Positions 35,710-44,830 of a DNA stretch of 64,000 nucleotides are shown here, in pieces. The position numbers and the translations under genes are program-made. The stretch is taken from NCBI RefSeq assembly GCF_006717095.1, contig NZ_VFQE01000001.1, positions 3,100,001 to 3,164,000 on the forward strand, in the 5' to 3' direction. Within the stretch, counting starts at the first letter, position 1; every line of letters begins with the position of its first letter. The DNA is from Blastococcus colisei (GTDB lineage Bacteria > Actinomycetota > Actinomycetes > Mycobacteriales > Geodermatophilaceae). The notes below the pieces were generated by a model. That model did not search any database, had not been told where the DNA came from, and saw only the letters and a list, made by a program, of their open reading frames with translations.

Positions 35710-36525
35710 TCACCCGTTCTCGGGGAACCAGATGACCCGCTGCGGGAAGGGGATCGTCATCCCGGCACGGTCCAGGGCTGTCTTCAGCGAGACCGCGACC
35801 GCGCTGCGCACCCGCCAGCGGCTGGCGATGTCCGCCGGGTGCCAGTAGCGCACCGCGACGTTGATGGAGGAGTCGGCGAACTCCTCCACCCACACCTCCG
35901 GTGGAGGCACGGCCTGCACTCCGTCCGCCGTGATGCAGGCGTCCAGGAGCACCCGGCGCGCCCGCTCCAGGTCGGTGTCGTAGGCCAGCCCCACGGTGAG
36001 GGACGTCCGACTGATCGGCGTCCGCGTGTAGTTGACGATCGGGTTCTTCAGCACCTCGGCGTTCGGCAGGTAGACGACGAGGCCGTCGTAGGTGCTGAGC
36101 ACCGTGGTCCGCAGGTTGACGTCGTCGACGACGCCCTCGTAGTCGCCGCTGCCGATCTGCTCGCCGACCCGGAACGGACGGCGCACCTGCAGGAGGATGC
36201 CGGCGATGAAGTTGGACAGGATGTCCTGCGCCGCGAAGGCGATGGCGATGCCCCCGACGCCGAGGGCACCGACCAGAGGTCCGATCCGCACGCCGAGGAG
36301 GTCGAGCGCGTAGACGAGCCCCACCCCGACGACGGCGATGCTGAGGAAACGGCCCAGCAGCCGGCCCGCGTGCCGGTCGGCGTCCCGGTCGATGACCCGC
36401 ACCAGCCCACGGCGGAGGAGAACGGCCAGCAGGAGGGCGGCGACCAGCACCGCGGCGGCCTGGAGACCTTCCGTCCAGCCGATCGACCGCTCGACGATGA
36501 TCGCCTCCTCCTCGGCACCCAGCAC
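35710..36525 (-). CDS. Small-conductance mechanosensitive channel (MscS family)
   Basis: 271 aa. Three hydrophobic segments (about residues 17-40, 60-82, 85-110) end in the pore helix with IGPLVGALGVGGIAIAFAAQ, the Gly/Ala pattern of TM3 in MscS, followed by DILSNFIAGILLQVRRPFRVGEQI and a cytoplasmic beta domain. It releases solutes on sudden osmotic downshift. It lies just upstream of the amidotransferase in a minus-strand run. Confidence 0.9.
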   Translation of the reverse strand: MLGAEEEAIIVERSIGWTEGLQAAAVLVAALLLAVLLRRGLVRVIDRDADRHAGRLLGRFLSIAVVGVGLVYALDLLGVRIGPLVGALGVGGIAIAFAAQDILSNFIAGILLQVRRPFRVGEQIGSGDYEGVVDDVNLRTTVLSTYDGLVVYLPNAEVLKNPIVNYTRTPISRTSLTVGLAYDTDLERARRVLLDACITADGVQAVPPPEVWVEEFADSSINVAVRYWHPADIASRWRVRSAVAVSLKTALDRAGMTIPFPQRVIWFPENG

Positions 36526-36548
36526 GGTGCCCGAGGGATCGAACGCGC

Positions 36549-37673
36549 TCAGCCCCAGACCTCCTCGGCGGTCTCCACGATCAGCTCGAGCTTGGCGATC
36601 TGCTCGTCACGGGTCAGGGAGTTGCCCTCCACGGTCGAGGAGAAACCGCACTGCCCCGACAGGGCCAGCTGCTCCAGCGGCACGAACGTCGCGGCCTCGT
36701 CGATCCGCCGCTTGAGGTCGTCCTTCCGCTCCAGCTCCGGCCGCTTCGTCGTCACCAGGCCGAGGACGACGCGCTTGCCCGGGGGCACGAAACGGAGCGG
36801 CTCGAAGCCGCCGGACCGGGCGTCGTCGTACTCCAGGAAGAAGCCGTCGACGTCCAGCTCGCCGAACAGCGCCTCGGCGACGAAGTCGTAGCCGCCCTCG
36901 GCCACCCACGAGGAGCGGAAGTTGCCCCGGCACAGGTGGGTGGTGACCGTCAGGGATTCGGGCCGGCCGGCGAGCGCCGCGTTGATCTGCCTGATGTAGC
37001 GCTCGTGCAGGTGCTCGGCGTCCCGGCCCTGCGCGGCGAGCTCGGCGCGCTGCTGCGGGTCGTTGAGGTAGGCCAGGCTGGTGTCGTCGAGCTGCAGGTA
37101 CGTGCAGCCCTGGGCCGCGATCCCCTGCACCTGCTGCGCGTAGGCCGCGGACAGCGCGTTCCAGAAGGACTCCTCGTCGGGGTACACCGCCGGATCGATC
37201 GCGGCCGCACCGCCGCGGTAGTGGACCATCGACGGCGACGGGATGGTCAGCTTCGCCGTCTGCCCCTCCCCCACGACCGACTGCAGATAGCCGAAATCCG
37301 CACCGAAGATCGGCTCGTCGATCCTGAGCGGGCCGTCGACGTGCAGGCCGGCCGGCGTGTAGTCGAGGCTGCCGTCGGGGTTCTTGAAGTGGACGACGAT
37401 GTTCTGGTCGGTCACCTTCGTGATGCCGTCGATGGCGTAGATGAAGTCCATGTGCCACGACGCCCGGCGGAACTCGCCGTCGGTCGCCGTCCGCAGCCCG
37501 ACGTCGGCCTGCATCCGGACGACGTCGGCGATCGCCGCGTCCTCTGTACCTCGCAGTTCCGCGTCGTCGATCTCCCCGGCGGCGTGCCGCGCGCGGGCGT
37601 CGAGCAGATTCTTCGGGCGGAGGAGGCTGCCGACGTGGTCGGCGCGGAACGGCGGGCCAGAGGTGTCGGTCAT
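36549..37673 (-). CDS. Cobalamin-independent methionine synthase-like (MetE C-terminal domain) methyltransferase
   Basis: 374 aa, about half of full MetE, corresponding to the catalytic barrel. FRADHVGSLLRPKNLL at the start is the single-domain MetE-like signature. Zinc ligands appear in TTHLCRGNF (His, Cys), EYDD and LSGQCGFSSTVEGN (Cys). Short proteins of this type transfer methyl or alkyl groups to thiols (homocysteine or related) and cannot be assumed to be methionine synthase. A similar fold is used by epoxyalkane:coenzyme M transferase. No riboswitch is seen upstream. Confidence 0.85.
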   Translation of the reverse strand: MTDTSGPPFRADHVGSLLRPKNLLDARARHAAGEIDDAELRGTEDAAIADVVRMQADVGLRTATDGEFRRASWHMDFIYAIDGITKVTDQNIVVHFKNPDGSLDYTPAGLHVDGPLRIDEPIFGADFGYLQSVVGEGQTAKLTIPSPSMVHYRGGAAAIDPAVYPDEESFWNALSAAYAQQVQGIAAQGCTYLQLDDTSLAYLNDPQQRAELAAQGRDAEHLHERYIRQINAALAGRPESLTVTTHLCRGNFRSSWVAEGGYDFVAEALFGELDVDGFFLEYDDARSGGFEPLRFVPPGKRVVLGLVTTKRPELERKDDLKRRIDEAATFVPLEQLALSGQCGFSSTVEGNSLTRDEQIAKLELIVETAEEVWG

Positions 37674-37727
37674 GCCTGGCAGCTTGACCCAGATGAGCCC
37701 GCCGTGCAGCCCCTGCCCGGGGACACC

Positions 37728-38309
37728 TCAGACGCGGCCGGCACCGTCCAGGGCCAGGGAGGCCATCATCGCGTCGAGCACCTCAACGTTGCGGTCGTGG
37801 TCGGAGCCGGGCAGTCCCACCGTGTCGGCCACGAGGACCTCGTCGCCGTCCCGGGCCGGGCCGAGGTCGACGACGTAGGTGGTGATCGGGGTGCCCTCGG
37901 GATAGAAGCCGGGGCCGGTCACCTGCTCCACGCGGAGGGCCGGACGGCCGCCGACCTCGACCGTGCTGCGCGCGATCTCGTCGGGCCAGCGCGCGAACAG
38001 ATCGGTGCCCGGCTGCACGGACAGCGTGATGTCGGCGAGCCGCACATCGGATGCCTCCGGCACGGTGAAGGGCTCCGCAGCGAACCAACTGCACCCCGGC
38101 AGCACGTCGCCGCGGTTGACCGACCAGTCCGCGGGGTGAGCCACGCTGAACCCTGCGGCGTTCGTGCAACGGACGGTCTCCTCGGCAGCCACCGGAGCTA
38201 CCCCCTCAGGGGCCGCCGGAGCCGGAGCCGGAGCCGGGCTGCCGGCCACCCCGCCGCCGCACGCGGTCAGGAGGAATAGCGAGCACGCTCCGACGAGAAG
38301 GTGGCGCAT
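37728..38309 (-). CDS. Lipoprotein of unknown function
   Basis: 193 aa with a clear lipoprotein signal peptide: MRHLLVGACSLFLLTACGGG, lipobox LTAC with Cys17. A Pro/Ala linker (residues 24-42) leads to a globular domain with FSVAHPADWSVNRGDVLPGC, a form common in secreted actinobacterial PsbP/LpqN-like proteins. It is probably anchored to the outer face of the membrane. Function unknown. Confidence 0.8.
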   Translation of the reverse strand: MRHLLVGACSLFLLTACGGGVAGSPAPAPAPAAPEGVAPVAAEETVRCTNAAGFSVAHPADWSVNRGDVLPGCSWFAAEPFTVPEASDVRLADITLSVQPGTDLFARWPDEIARSTVEVGGRPALRVEQVTGPGFYPEGTPITTYVVDLGPARDGDEVLVADTVGLPGSDHDRNVEVLDAMMASLALDGAGRV

Positions 38310-38408
38310 ACAGCGGGACCTGCTTCCGGCTCGGGGTCGGTCGGTCCCTCCCCCTGTAACCCGTCTGCGCCGATCCGGAACGCGACGATCCGTAAGACAA
38401 CAGGATCG

Positions 38409-38945
38409 TCACACTCGAAGGACCAGTTCCCGAGACCTCGTCGGGGCCACCAGCGCCACCACCCGTTCGGCCAGCGCGAGGACCAACAGCCCCGGCACGA
38501 TGAGAAGCGCCGGAGGCAGGACCAGCGGAGCCGCCAGCAGCGAGATCGCCAGTACGCCGGGGGCGCTGACCAGCCATCCGGTCCGCCGCCGCTCGCTGGT
38601 CAGGGCGGCCCACCGCACGCCGGCCCACATCAGCCAGCGCCGCAGCACCGGCACTCCCGCCTCCCGCATCACCCGCCGGAAGATGCCGTCGGCCTGGCGG
38701 GACGTGACCACTCCCGAGCGGATGCCCTCCGTGACCAGCCAATCGTGGAGGATCGCCGCCAGCGTGTACGTGCCGAACCGCGGGACGAGCCAGCGGACCA
38801 GCGCGGGCACCGTCGCGAAGTCGGTCACGAACCCGTCGGGGACGACGAAGCGGTCACGATTTCCCTGGTAGACCAGCACGTCCACCAGAGCCCACCTGTC
38901 GGCGTCGACACGGGTGACGGTCAGAGATCCGGGGAGGAAGGGCAC
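38409..38945 (-). CDS. DUF1353 protein with C-terminal membrane segments
   Basis: 178 aa. The N-terminal ~100 residues show the DUF1353 pattern (FVTDFATVPALVRWLVPRFG, AAILHDWLVTEGI, ADGIFRRVMREAGV) with conserved Asp and His-Asp that may form an active site. Unusually, about 50 hydrophobic residues follow (LVSAPGVLAISLLAAPLVLP, LLIVPGLLVLALAERVVALV). DUF1353 is often phage-related and of unknown function. It lies 36 bp downstream of the xanthine dehydrogenase operon. Confidence 0.8.
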   Translation of the reverse strand: MPFLPGSLTVTRVDADRWALVDVLVYQGNRDRFVVPDGFVTDFATVPALVRWLVPRFGTYTLAAILHDWLVTEGIRSGVVTSRQADGIFRRVMREAGVPVLRRWLMWAGVRWAALTSERRRTGWLVSAPGVLAISLLAAPLVLPPALLIVPGLLVLALAERVVALVAPTRSRELVLRV

Positions 38946-38981
38946 GGCTCACTGTCGGTCACCCGCCGCCGCGCCGCAGCT

Positions 38982-41279
38982 TCACGTGCCGGTGATGTGC
39001 TCCGGGCGGATCGGCACCCGGCGCAGCGGTTTGCCGCACGCGGCACGGACGGCGGCGGCCACGGCGGGCCCCGACGAGATCGTCGGCGGCTCCCCCACCC
39101 CGCGGACGCCGTAGGGCGCGTGCGGGTCGGCGTACTCGAGCACCTTCACCCGCATCGGCGGCATGTCGAGGATGGTCGGGATCAGGTAGTCGGTGAACGA
39201 CGGGTTCCGCACGTGGCCGTCGGTCACCACGATCTCCTCCATCAGCGCCAGGCCCATGCCCTGCGCCGAGCCGCCGTGGATCTGGCCGACGACCGCGTCG
39301 GGGTTGATCGCCTTGCCGACGTCCTGCGCGGTGTCCAGCGCGACGACCTTCACCAGCCCGAGCTCGACGTCGACGTCGACCACCGCGCGGTGCGCCGAGA
39401 ACGCGAACTGCACGTGCGCGTCGCCCTGCCCGGTCTCCGGGTCGATCGCGTGCGTGGGCCGGTGCCGGTATTCGACCGTCTCCTCGACCGCCTCGTCACC
39501 GAGCACCTCGGCCAGGCCGGTGAGGACCTCGCCCGACGCCCCGACGATCTTCTCGCCGTCCAGCCGCAGCTCGGCGGCATCGCGGCGGAGGGACAGTGTC
39601 GCCCGCTTCAGGACGACGGCCCGCACCGCCTCGCACGCCGCCTTCACCGCTCCCCCGGTCACGTACGTCTGGCGGGACGCCGACGTGGAGCCCCCCGATC
39701 CGACGGCGGTGTTCTTGGGGTGGACGACGACCCGCTCCACGCCGAGTTCGGTGCGGCAGATCTGCTGCTCGACGGTGATCAGGCCCTGCCCGACCTCGGC
39801 GGCCGCGGTGTGCACGGTGGCCACCGCCTCGCCGCCGGTCATCTCCAGGCGTACGCGGGCGGTCGAGTAGTCGTCGAAGCCCTCGGAGAACCCGACGTTC
39901 TTGTAGGTCACGGCGTAGCCGACGCCGCGGACGACGCCTTCGCCGTGCGTGGTGTTGCCGACCGACCCCGGCAGCGAGCGCAGGTCCGGGTCCGCCGGCA
40001 GCGGAGCGGGCATGGGCAGGTCGTGTACGATCTGCAGCAGTTCGGCGACGGGCGCCGCGGAGTCGATGACCTGGCCGGTGATGTTGCGGTCGCCCTCGCT
40101 CATCCCGTTGAGCTGCCGGATGGCCACCCGGTCGAGCCCGACGGCGTCGGCGAGGTCGTCCATCAGCGCCTCGTGCGCGAACGCCGCCTGCACGCAGCCG
40201 AACCCGCGCATCGCGCCGCAGGGCGGATTGTTGGTGAACACCCCGAACGCGTCGACGGCCACGTTCGGGATCCGGTACGGGCCCAGCCCGAGCGTGCCGG
40301 CGTTGCCCACCACCGCCGCGGTCGACGACGCGTAGGCCCCGCCGTCGAGGAGGACACGGGTCCGGGCGTAGACCAGGGTGCCGTCGCGCTCGGCGCCGAA
40401 CTCGTAGGTCAGCCACGCCGGGTGCCGGTGGACGTGACCGAAGAAGGACTCCTCCCGGCCGTAGGACATCTTCACCGGCCTGCCGGTGCGCAGCGCCAGC
40501 AGGCAGGCGTGCACGTGCACCGACAGGTCCTCCCGCCCGCCGAACGCGCCACCGACGCCGGCCAGGTGCAGCCGCACCAGCTCGCTCGGCATGCCCAGCG
40601 CCAGGCACATCTGCCGCTGGTCGACGTGCAGCCACTGCGTGGCGACGTACAGGTCGACGCCGCCGTCCTCGGCCGGGACGGCGAGCCCGGACTCCGGGCC
40701 GAGGAAGGCCTGGTCCTGCATGCCGACCTCGAAGTCGAGCGACACGACCACCGGTGCGGTGGCCGCGGGATCGCCACGACGGAGCTGCAGGTGCCGGACC
40801 AGGTTGCCCGGCCGGTGCACCGGCGGCGCGTCGGAGTCCATGGCGCGGCGAGGATCGGTGACCGCGGGCAGCACCTCGTAGTCGACCCGTATCCGGGCCG
40901 CGGCCCGACGCGCGGTCTCGGGGTGGTCGGCGGCCACCAGCGCGACCGGTTCCCCCTCGTAACGCACGAACTCCGAGGCCAGCACCGGCTGGTCGGCGTG
41001 CTCGAGGCCGACGGCGTTCTCCCCGGGGACGTCGTCGGCGGTGAGCACCGCGGTGACGCCCGGCACCGTCAGCGCCTCGGTGATGTCGACGCCCCGGATG
41101 CGCGCGTGCGGGTGGGGGCTGCGCAGGGTCACGCCCCACACCATGTCGTCGTGCCAGAGGTCGCTGGCGTAGGCGAACTCGCCGGTGACCTTGAGGGTCC
41201 CGTCCGGGCGCAGCGGACTGTCCCCGATCCGGCCCGGTGGGGTGGTGGTCGTCGTCCGCGTGCCGGCGTCGGTGCTCAT
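38982..41279 (-). CDS. Xanthine dehydrogenase, molybdenum-binding subunit
   Basis: 765 aa from ATG 41279, which overlaps the stop of the iron-sulphur gene (ATGA). Molybdopterin-binding segments of the xanthine oxidase family are present (GVGGAFGGRED, RGFGCVQAAFAHE, AVGSGGSTSASRQTYVTGGA), and the late GEPPTISSGPAVAAAVRAA contains the catalytic glutamate. The size and C-terminus (PLRRVPIRPEHITGT) fit the PucD type. Together with the two following subunits it oxidises hypoxanthine/xanthine to urate, or a related heterocycle, in the cytoplasm. CO dehydrogenase is less likely, since the AYRGAGR/CSFR-type loop is not seen. Confidence 0.9.
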   Translation of the reverse strand: MSTDAGTRTTTTTPPGRIGDSPLRPDGTLKVTGEFAYASDLWHDDMVWGVTLRSPHPHARIRGVDITEALTVPGVTAVLTADDVPGENAVGLEHADQPVLASEFVRYEGEPVALVAADHPETARRAAARIRVDYEVLPAVTDPRRAMDSDAPPVHRPGNLVRHLQLRRGDPAATAPVVVSLDFEVGMQDQAFLGPESGLAVPAEDGGVDLYVATQWLHVDQRQMCLALGMPSELVRLHLAGVGGAFGGREDLSVHVHACLLALRTGRPVKMSYGREESFFGHVHRHPAWLTYEFGAERDGTLVYARTRVLLDGGAYASSTAAVVGNAGTLGLGPYRIPNVAVDAFGVFTNNPPCGAMRGFGCVQAAFAHEALMDDLADAVGLDRVAIRQLNGMSEGDRNITGQVIDSAAPVAELLQIVHDLPMPAPLPADPDLRSLPGSVGNTTHGEGVVRGVGYAVTYKNVGFSEGFDDYSTARVRLEMTGGEAVATVHTAAAEVGQGLITVEQQICRTELGVERVVVHPKNTAVGSGGSTSASRQTYVTGGAVKAACEAVRAVVLKRATLSLRRDAAELRLDGEKIVGASGEVLTGLAEVLGDEAVEETVEYRHRPTHAIDPETGQGDAHVQFAFSAHRAVVDVDVELGLVKVVALDTAQDVGKAINPDAVVGQIHGGSAQGMGLALMEEIVVTDGHVRNPSFTDYLIPTILDMPPMRVKVLEYADPHAPYGVRGVGEPPTISSGPAVAAAVRAACGKPLRRVPIRPEHITGT

Positions 41280-41746
41280 GCCTGCGCCTGCCGCGCTGCG
41301 GCCAGCCGGACGGCGTCGAGGATCTTCTCGTAGCCGGTGCACCGGCAGAGGTTGCCCGCCAGCGCCTCCCGGATCTCCAGGTCGGAGGGCTGGGGCACCC
41401 GTTCGAGCAGGTCGTGGGCCGCGACGAGCAACCCGGGTGTGCAGAAGCCGCACTGCACGGCGCCGGCCTCGACGAAGGCCTCCTGCACCGGATGGAGCCC
41501 CTCGTCCGTGGCCAGCCCCTCGACCGTCGTCACCTCGCGGCCGATCACCTGGCCGGCCGCGACCAGGCAGGAGCAGACCGGCTCGCCGTCGAGGTACACG
41601 GTGCAGGAGCCGCACTCCCCCTGCTCGCAGGCGTTCTTCGACCCGGGCAGGCCCATGCGCTCGCGCAGCACGTAGAGCAGGCTCTCGCCCGGCCAGACGT
41701 CGTCCACCTCGTGCTGGATCCCGTTGACGGTGGTGGTGATCCGCAT
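41276..41746 (-). CDS. Xanthine dehydrogenase, [2Fe-2S] subunit
   Basis: 156 aa with both cluster motifs: the plant-ferredoxin type CEQGECGSCTVYLDGEPVCSC (about residues 40-60) and the second CGFCTPGLL...CRCTGYEKI (residues 98-142). It passes electrons between the molybdenum and FAD subunits. The gene follows the FAD subunit by two bases and overlaps the Mo subunit start, giving a compact three-gene operon. Confidence 0.93.
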   Translation of the reverse strand: MRITTTVNGIQHEVDDVWPGESLLYVLRERMGLPGSKNACEQGECGSCTVYLDGEPVCSCLVAAGQVIGREVTTVEGLATDEGLHPVQEAFVEAGAVQCGFCTPGLLVAAHDLLERVPQPSDLEIREALAGNLCRCTGYEKILDAVRLAAARQAQA

Positions 41747-41747
41747 G

Positions 41748-42656
41748 TCAGGCCGCCTTCCGCAGGTCGTGCTGGTACTGGGCCCACGCCCACATGGCGG
41801 CCCGCCGGGCCATCACCGACAGGGAGTGCCGCCGGTAGGCCGCACTCCCCCGGACGTCGTCGATCGGGGACGACGCGGCAGCGACCCGCTCCCCGAAGGC
41901 TCGGGCCAGCGGCTCGGGCAGCTCCGCGCGGGAATCCCAGAGCCCGGCGGCGTCCAGCTCGCCGGCCAGGAACTCCTCGGCCTCCCGCGCCCGGCGCGGC
42001 GTGGGGGCGGCCGAGCCGATACCGGTGCCGACCGCCCGCCGGTCGGGATGCAGGGCGCAGGCGAACGCCGACACCGCGATGACCATCGCGTTGCGGGTGC
42101 CGACCTTGCAGAACTGCTGGGGCCCCACCGCCGTCGGGACCAGGACCCCTGCGATCAGCTCGTCCTCGTCCAGTGCGCTGCGCTTCACCCCGGTGTAGAA
42201 CTCCGCCGCCGGGATCCGGCGCACTCCTCGCGCCGCGGACTCCACCTCGATCACCGCGCCGGCCGCCAGCAGCGGCGGATGCGCGTCACCGGCGGGCGAC
42301 GCCGAGCCGAGATTGCCGCCGACCGTCCCGCGGATGCGGATCTGCGGGGAGCCCACGGTGCGGGCGGCCATGGCCAGACCGGGCAGCTGTACCGCCAGGT
42401 CGTCGATGATCCGTGAGTAGGGCACGCCCGCGCCCAGCCGGACCCAGCTGCCCCCACCCACCCCACCGGCGCCGTCGTCGACCGACCACTCCCGCAGCTC
42501 GGGCACCCGGCCCAGGTCCAGCAGGGCGCCCGGGCGGCGACGGTCGAAGTTGAGGTCGACCATGACGTCGGTGCCTCCCGCGATGGGCACCGCGTCGCGC
42601 CGCTCGGCACGGACGGCGAGGGCGTCGGCCCACGACGTCGGTTGCAGGAAGTCCAT
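41748..42656 (-). CDS. Xanthine dehydrogenase, FAD-binding subunit
   Basis: 302 aa CoxM/PucC-like protein. PIAGGTDVMVDLNFDRRRPG is the pyrophosphate-binding loop and TVGSPQIRIRGTVGGNLGSASPAGD the flavin-binding block of this family. It hands electrons to the final acceptor. First gene of the operon; the 134 bp before it toward the SDR gene must contain the promoter. Confidence 0.92.
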   Translation of the reverse strand: MDFLQPTSWADALAVRAERRDAVPIAGGTDVMVDLNFDRRRPGALLDLGRVPELREWSVDDGAGGVGGGSWVRLGAGVPYSRIIDDLAVQLPGLAMAARTVGSPQIRIRGTVGGNLGSASPAGDAHPPLLAAGAVIEVESAARGVRRIPAAEFYTGVKRSALDEDELIAGVLVPTAVGPQQFCKVGTRNAMVIAVSAFACALHPDRRAVGTGIGSAAPTPRRAREAEEFLAGELDAAGLWDSRAELPEPLARAFGERVAAASSPIDDVRGSAAYRRHSLSVMARRAAMWAWAQYQHDLRKAA

Positions 42657-42790
42657 CGATGCCCCTCACCGTGTCCGCCGGTCGTCTTGCTGGAGACAAC
42701 CGCTCCGGGCGGGGCGTGGCAAGGGCGCCACGGCCAGTGTTACCGGACCGCGCGACGACCACTGGCGGTGGCCGGTCAGCCGTGACCCGT

Positions 42791-43636
42791 TCAGTCGGTG
42801 CGTGCGTCGACCGAGCGCGCGGCGAGCGCCCGGATCCGGTCGGTCTGGCGGGAGAGCACCGCGTCCAGCAGCCGGTTCACCGGCGGCGCCTCCCCCAAGC
42901 GGGCCAACCCGGCCCACCGGGGGACGGCGACCGTCCGCGACCGCGACGCCGTCAGGCATGTGCCGATCGCCTCGGCCACCCGAACCGGTGCGATCCCGCG
43001 GGAGAGGCGACCACGGGCATCGGCGTCGGACCCCGGTGCGTGCCCGTGCCCACGGGCCAGCCACTCGGTCCGGACGAAGAACGGGTTGACGGTGTGCACC
43101 CGGACGCCCCGCGCGGTCACCTCCCGGCGCAGTCCCTTCACGAATCCGTGGACTCCCGCCTTGGTGGCCGAGTAGACCGTCAGCGGAGGCACCTGCGACC
43201 ACGCGGCCACCGAGGACACCGCCACCACGTCGGCGCGGCCCCGCTCACGGGCAGCTATCAGCAGGTGCGGGAGCGCCAGCCGGGTCACCTCGATGACCCC
43301 GGTGAGGTTGACCGCGACGATCCCCTCGACCGCCTCCCCCGGCATGTCCTCGAGCAGCCCGGCCCACCCGAGACCGGCGTTGAGGACGACGGCGTCCAGG
43401 CGACCGTGCTCCTCGAGGACGCGGTCGACCAGCATCGCCCGGTCGGCCGGGTCGGCGACGTCGGCCACCACCCCCGAGACTCCCGCCAGCCCGCCGACCG
43501 CCTCGTCCAGCCGCTCCCCGTGACGGGCGCAGGTGACCACCCGGGCCCCCTCCTGGGCGAGCCGCGCCACGGTCGCGCGGCCGATCCCGGCACTACCGCC
43601 GGTGACGAGCACGACGCGATTCCACGGACGGGTCAT
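42791..43636 (-). CDS. Short-chain dehydrogenase/reductase
   Basis: 281 aa. Cofactor loop VLVTGGSAGIGRA at residues 9-21, NAG motif in VVLNAGLGW, catalytic Ser in VVAVSSVAAWS and YSATK in LTVYSATKAG. The substrate is unknown. The start at 43636 is divergent from the iron-dependent redox-like gene with 74 bp between them. Confidence 0.92.
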   Translation of the reverse strand: MTRPWNRVVLVTGGSAGIGRATVARLAQEGARVVTCARHGERLDEAVGGLAGVSGVVADVADPADRAMLVDRVLEEHGRLDAVVLNAGLGWAGLLEDMPGEAVEGIVAVNLTGVIEVTRLALPHLLIAARERGRADVVAVSSVAAWSQVPPLTVYSATKAGVHGFVKGLRREVTARGVRVHTVNPFFVRTEWLARGHGHAPGSDADARGRLSRGIAPVRVAEAIGTCLTASRSRTVAVPRWAGLARLGEAPPVNRLLDAVLSRQTDRIRALAARSVDARTD

Positions 43637-43710
43637 GGCCGGGTACTACCCGCGGGGGACATCACATGCGCGGGCGCATCGTTTCCGGGTCGGCGGGCAT
43701 GATCGGGACC

Positions 43711-44724
43711 ATGCACCTGCCCGAGTCACGCGGTCCGTTGAGCGAGGCCCTCTGCCGCGACCTGGCCACCCGCACCGCACTGTCCTCGACGACGATCGAG
43801 CGGGCCGACCGGATGGCGTCCGGCGGCGCGTGCGCGCTGACCGACGAGGACCTGCAGATCAGCCTCGCCGTCCTCTACGAGCTGCACTACCGCGGTTTCG
43901 ACGGCGTCTCCGAGGACTGGGAGTGGGATCCGGCCCTGCTGCGCCTGCGCGCCGGGCTCGAACGTCGGCACCTGGCCGCGCTGCGCGAGCTCGTCGGCCG
44001 GCTCGAGGTCACCGACGGGTCCATCGACCGCCAGCTGACGGCACTCATCGCCGCCGACGACGGTCCGTCGCTGTCCTCCTTCATGGCGAAGCAGGGCACC
44101 CTCGAGCAGTGGCGCGAGTACCTGACGCTGCGGTCGGTCTACCACCTCAAGGAGGGCGACCCGCACACCTTCGCCATCCCCCGGCTGTCCGGTCGGGCCA
44201 AGGCGGCCATGGTCGAGATCCAGGCCGACGAGTACGGCGGGGGCTCCGCCGCGCGCATGCACAGCGAGCTGTTCGCCGGCCTGATGGACTCCCTCGGCCT
44301 CGACTCCCGCTACGGCGCGCTGTGGGACGAGTCCCCCGCCGCAGCATTCGCGTCGGTGAACACGATGTCGCTGTTCGGCCTGCACCGTCGCTGGCGCGGC
44401 GCCGCCCTCGGCCACCTGACGGCGGTCGAGATGACCTCCTCGGAGCCCAGTCGGCGCTACTCGGCCGGCCTGCGGCGCCTCGGGTTCGACGAGCGGGTCA
44501 CCGTGTTCTACGACGAGCACGTCGAGGCCGACGCGGTGCACGAGCAGATCGCGTCGGTCGACATGTGCGGTTCCCTCGTCTCCGGTGAGCCCGACCTCGC
44601 GGCCGACGTCCTGTTCGGGGCGGCGTGCTCCCTGGCCATGGACGGAGTCGCCGCGGTTCACCTGCTCGGCGCCTGGGAGACGGGGCGGTCCGCCCTGCGG
44701 ACGGAGCGCACGCTCGCCGCCTGA
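43711..44724 (+). CDS. Iron-containing redox enzyme family protein (haem oxygenase-like fold)
   Basis: 337 aa from ATG 43711; ATG 43699 is also possible. The protein starts [18 protein letters not shown] as in this actinobacterial family. Candidate metal ligands of a haem-oxygenase-like diiron fold are visible: [11 protein letters not shown] (Glu, His), [10 protein letters not shown] (Glu, Asp, Glu) and [13 protein letters not shown] (Asp, Glu, His). Related HDO proteins carry out oxidative chemistry on small molecules; the substrate here is not known. It is divergent from the SDR gene. Confidence 0.75.
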   Translation: MHLPESRGPLSEALCRDLATRTALSSTTIERADRMASGGACALTDEDLQISLAVLYELHYRGFDGVSEDWEWDPALLRLRAGLERRHLAALRELVGRLEVTDGSIDRQLTALIAADDGPSLSSFMAKQGTLEQWREYLTLRSVYHLKEGDPHTFAIPRLSGRAKAAMVEIQADEYGGGSAARMHSELFAGLMDSLGLDSRYGALWDESPAAAFASVNTMSLFGLHRRWRGAALGHLTAVEMTSSEPSRRYSAGLRRLGFDERVTVFYDEHVEADAVHEQIASVDMCGSLVSGEPDLAADVLFGAACSLAMDGVAAVHLLGAWETGRSALRTERTLAA

Positions 44725-44830
44725 GATTTTCGATCGCGCAGCGATCCGTTGCGTACGACTGGAGTCCGGACCACTGGTGCCGAACCTTTGTTCGGTCGGA
44801 ACCGACGGTATCGGAACAACAGGAGCGCAC

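Noticed and set aside
37674-37727. Cobalamin riboswitch for the MetE-like gene
   Set aside because: Only about 50 bases separate it from the lipoprotein gene end, with no B12-box; too short for a riboswitch.
42657-42790. GlnR box before the xanthine dehydrogenase operon
   Set aside because: A GTTAC/GTAAC occurs near 42738 but no GaAAC follows at six-base spacing on either strand.
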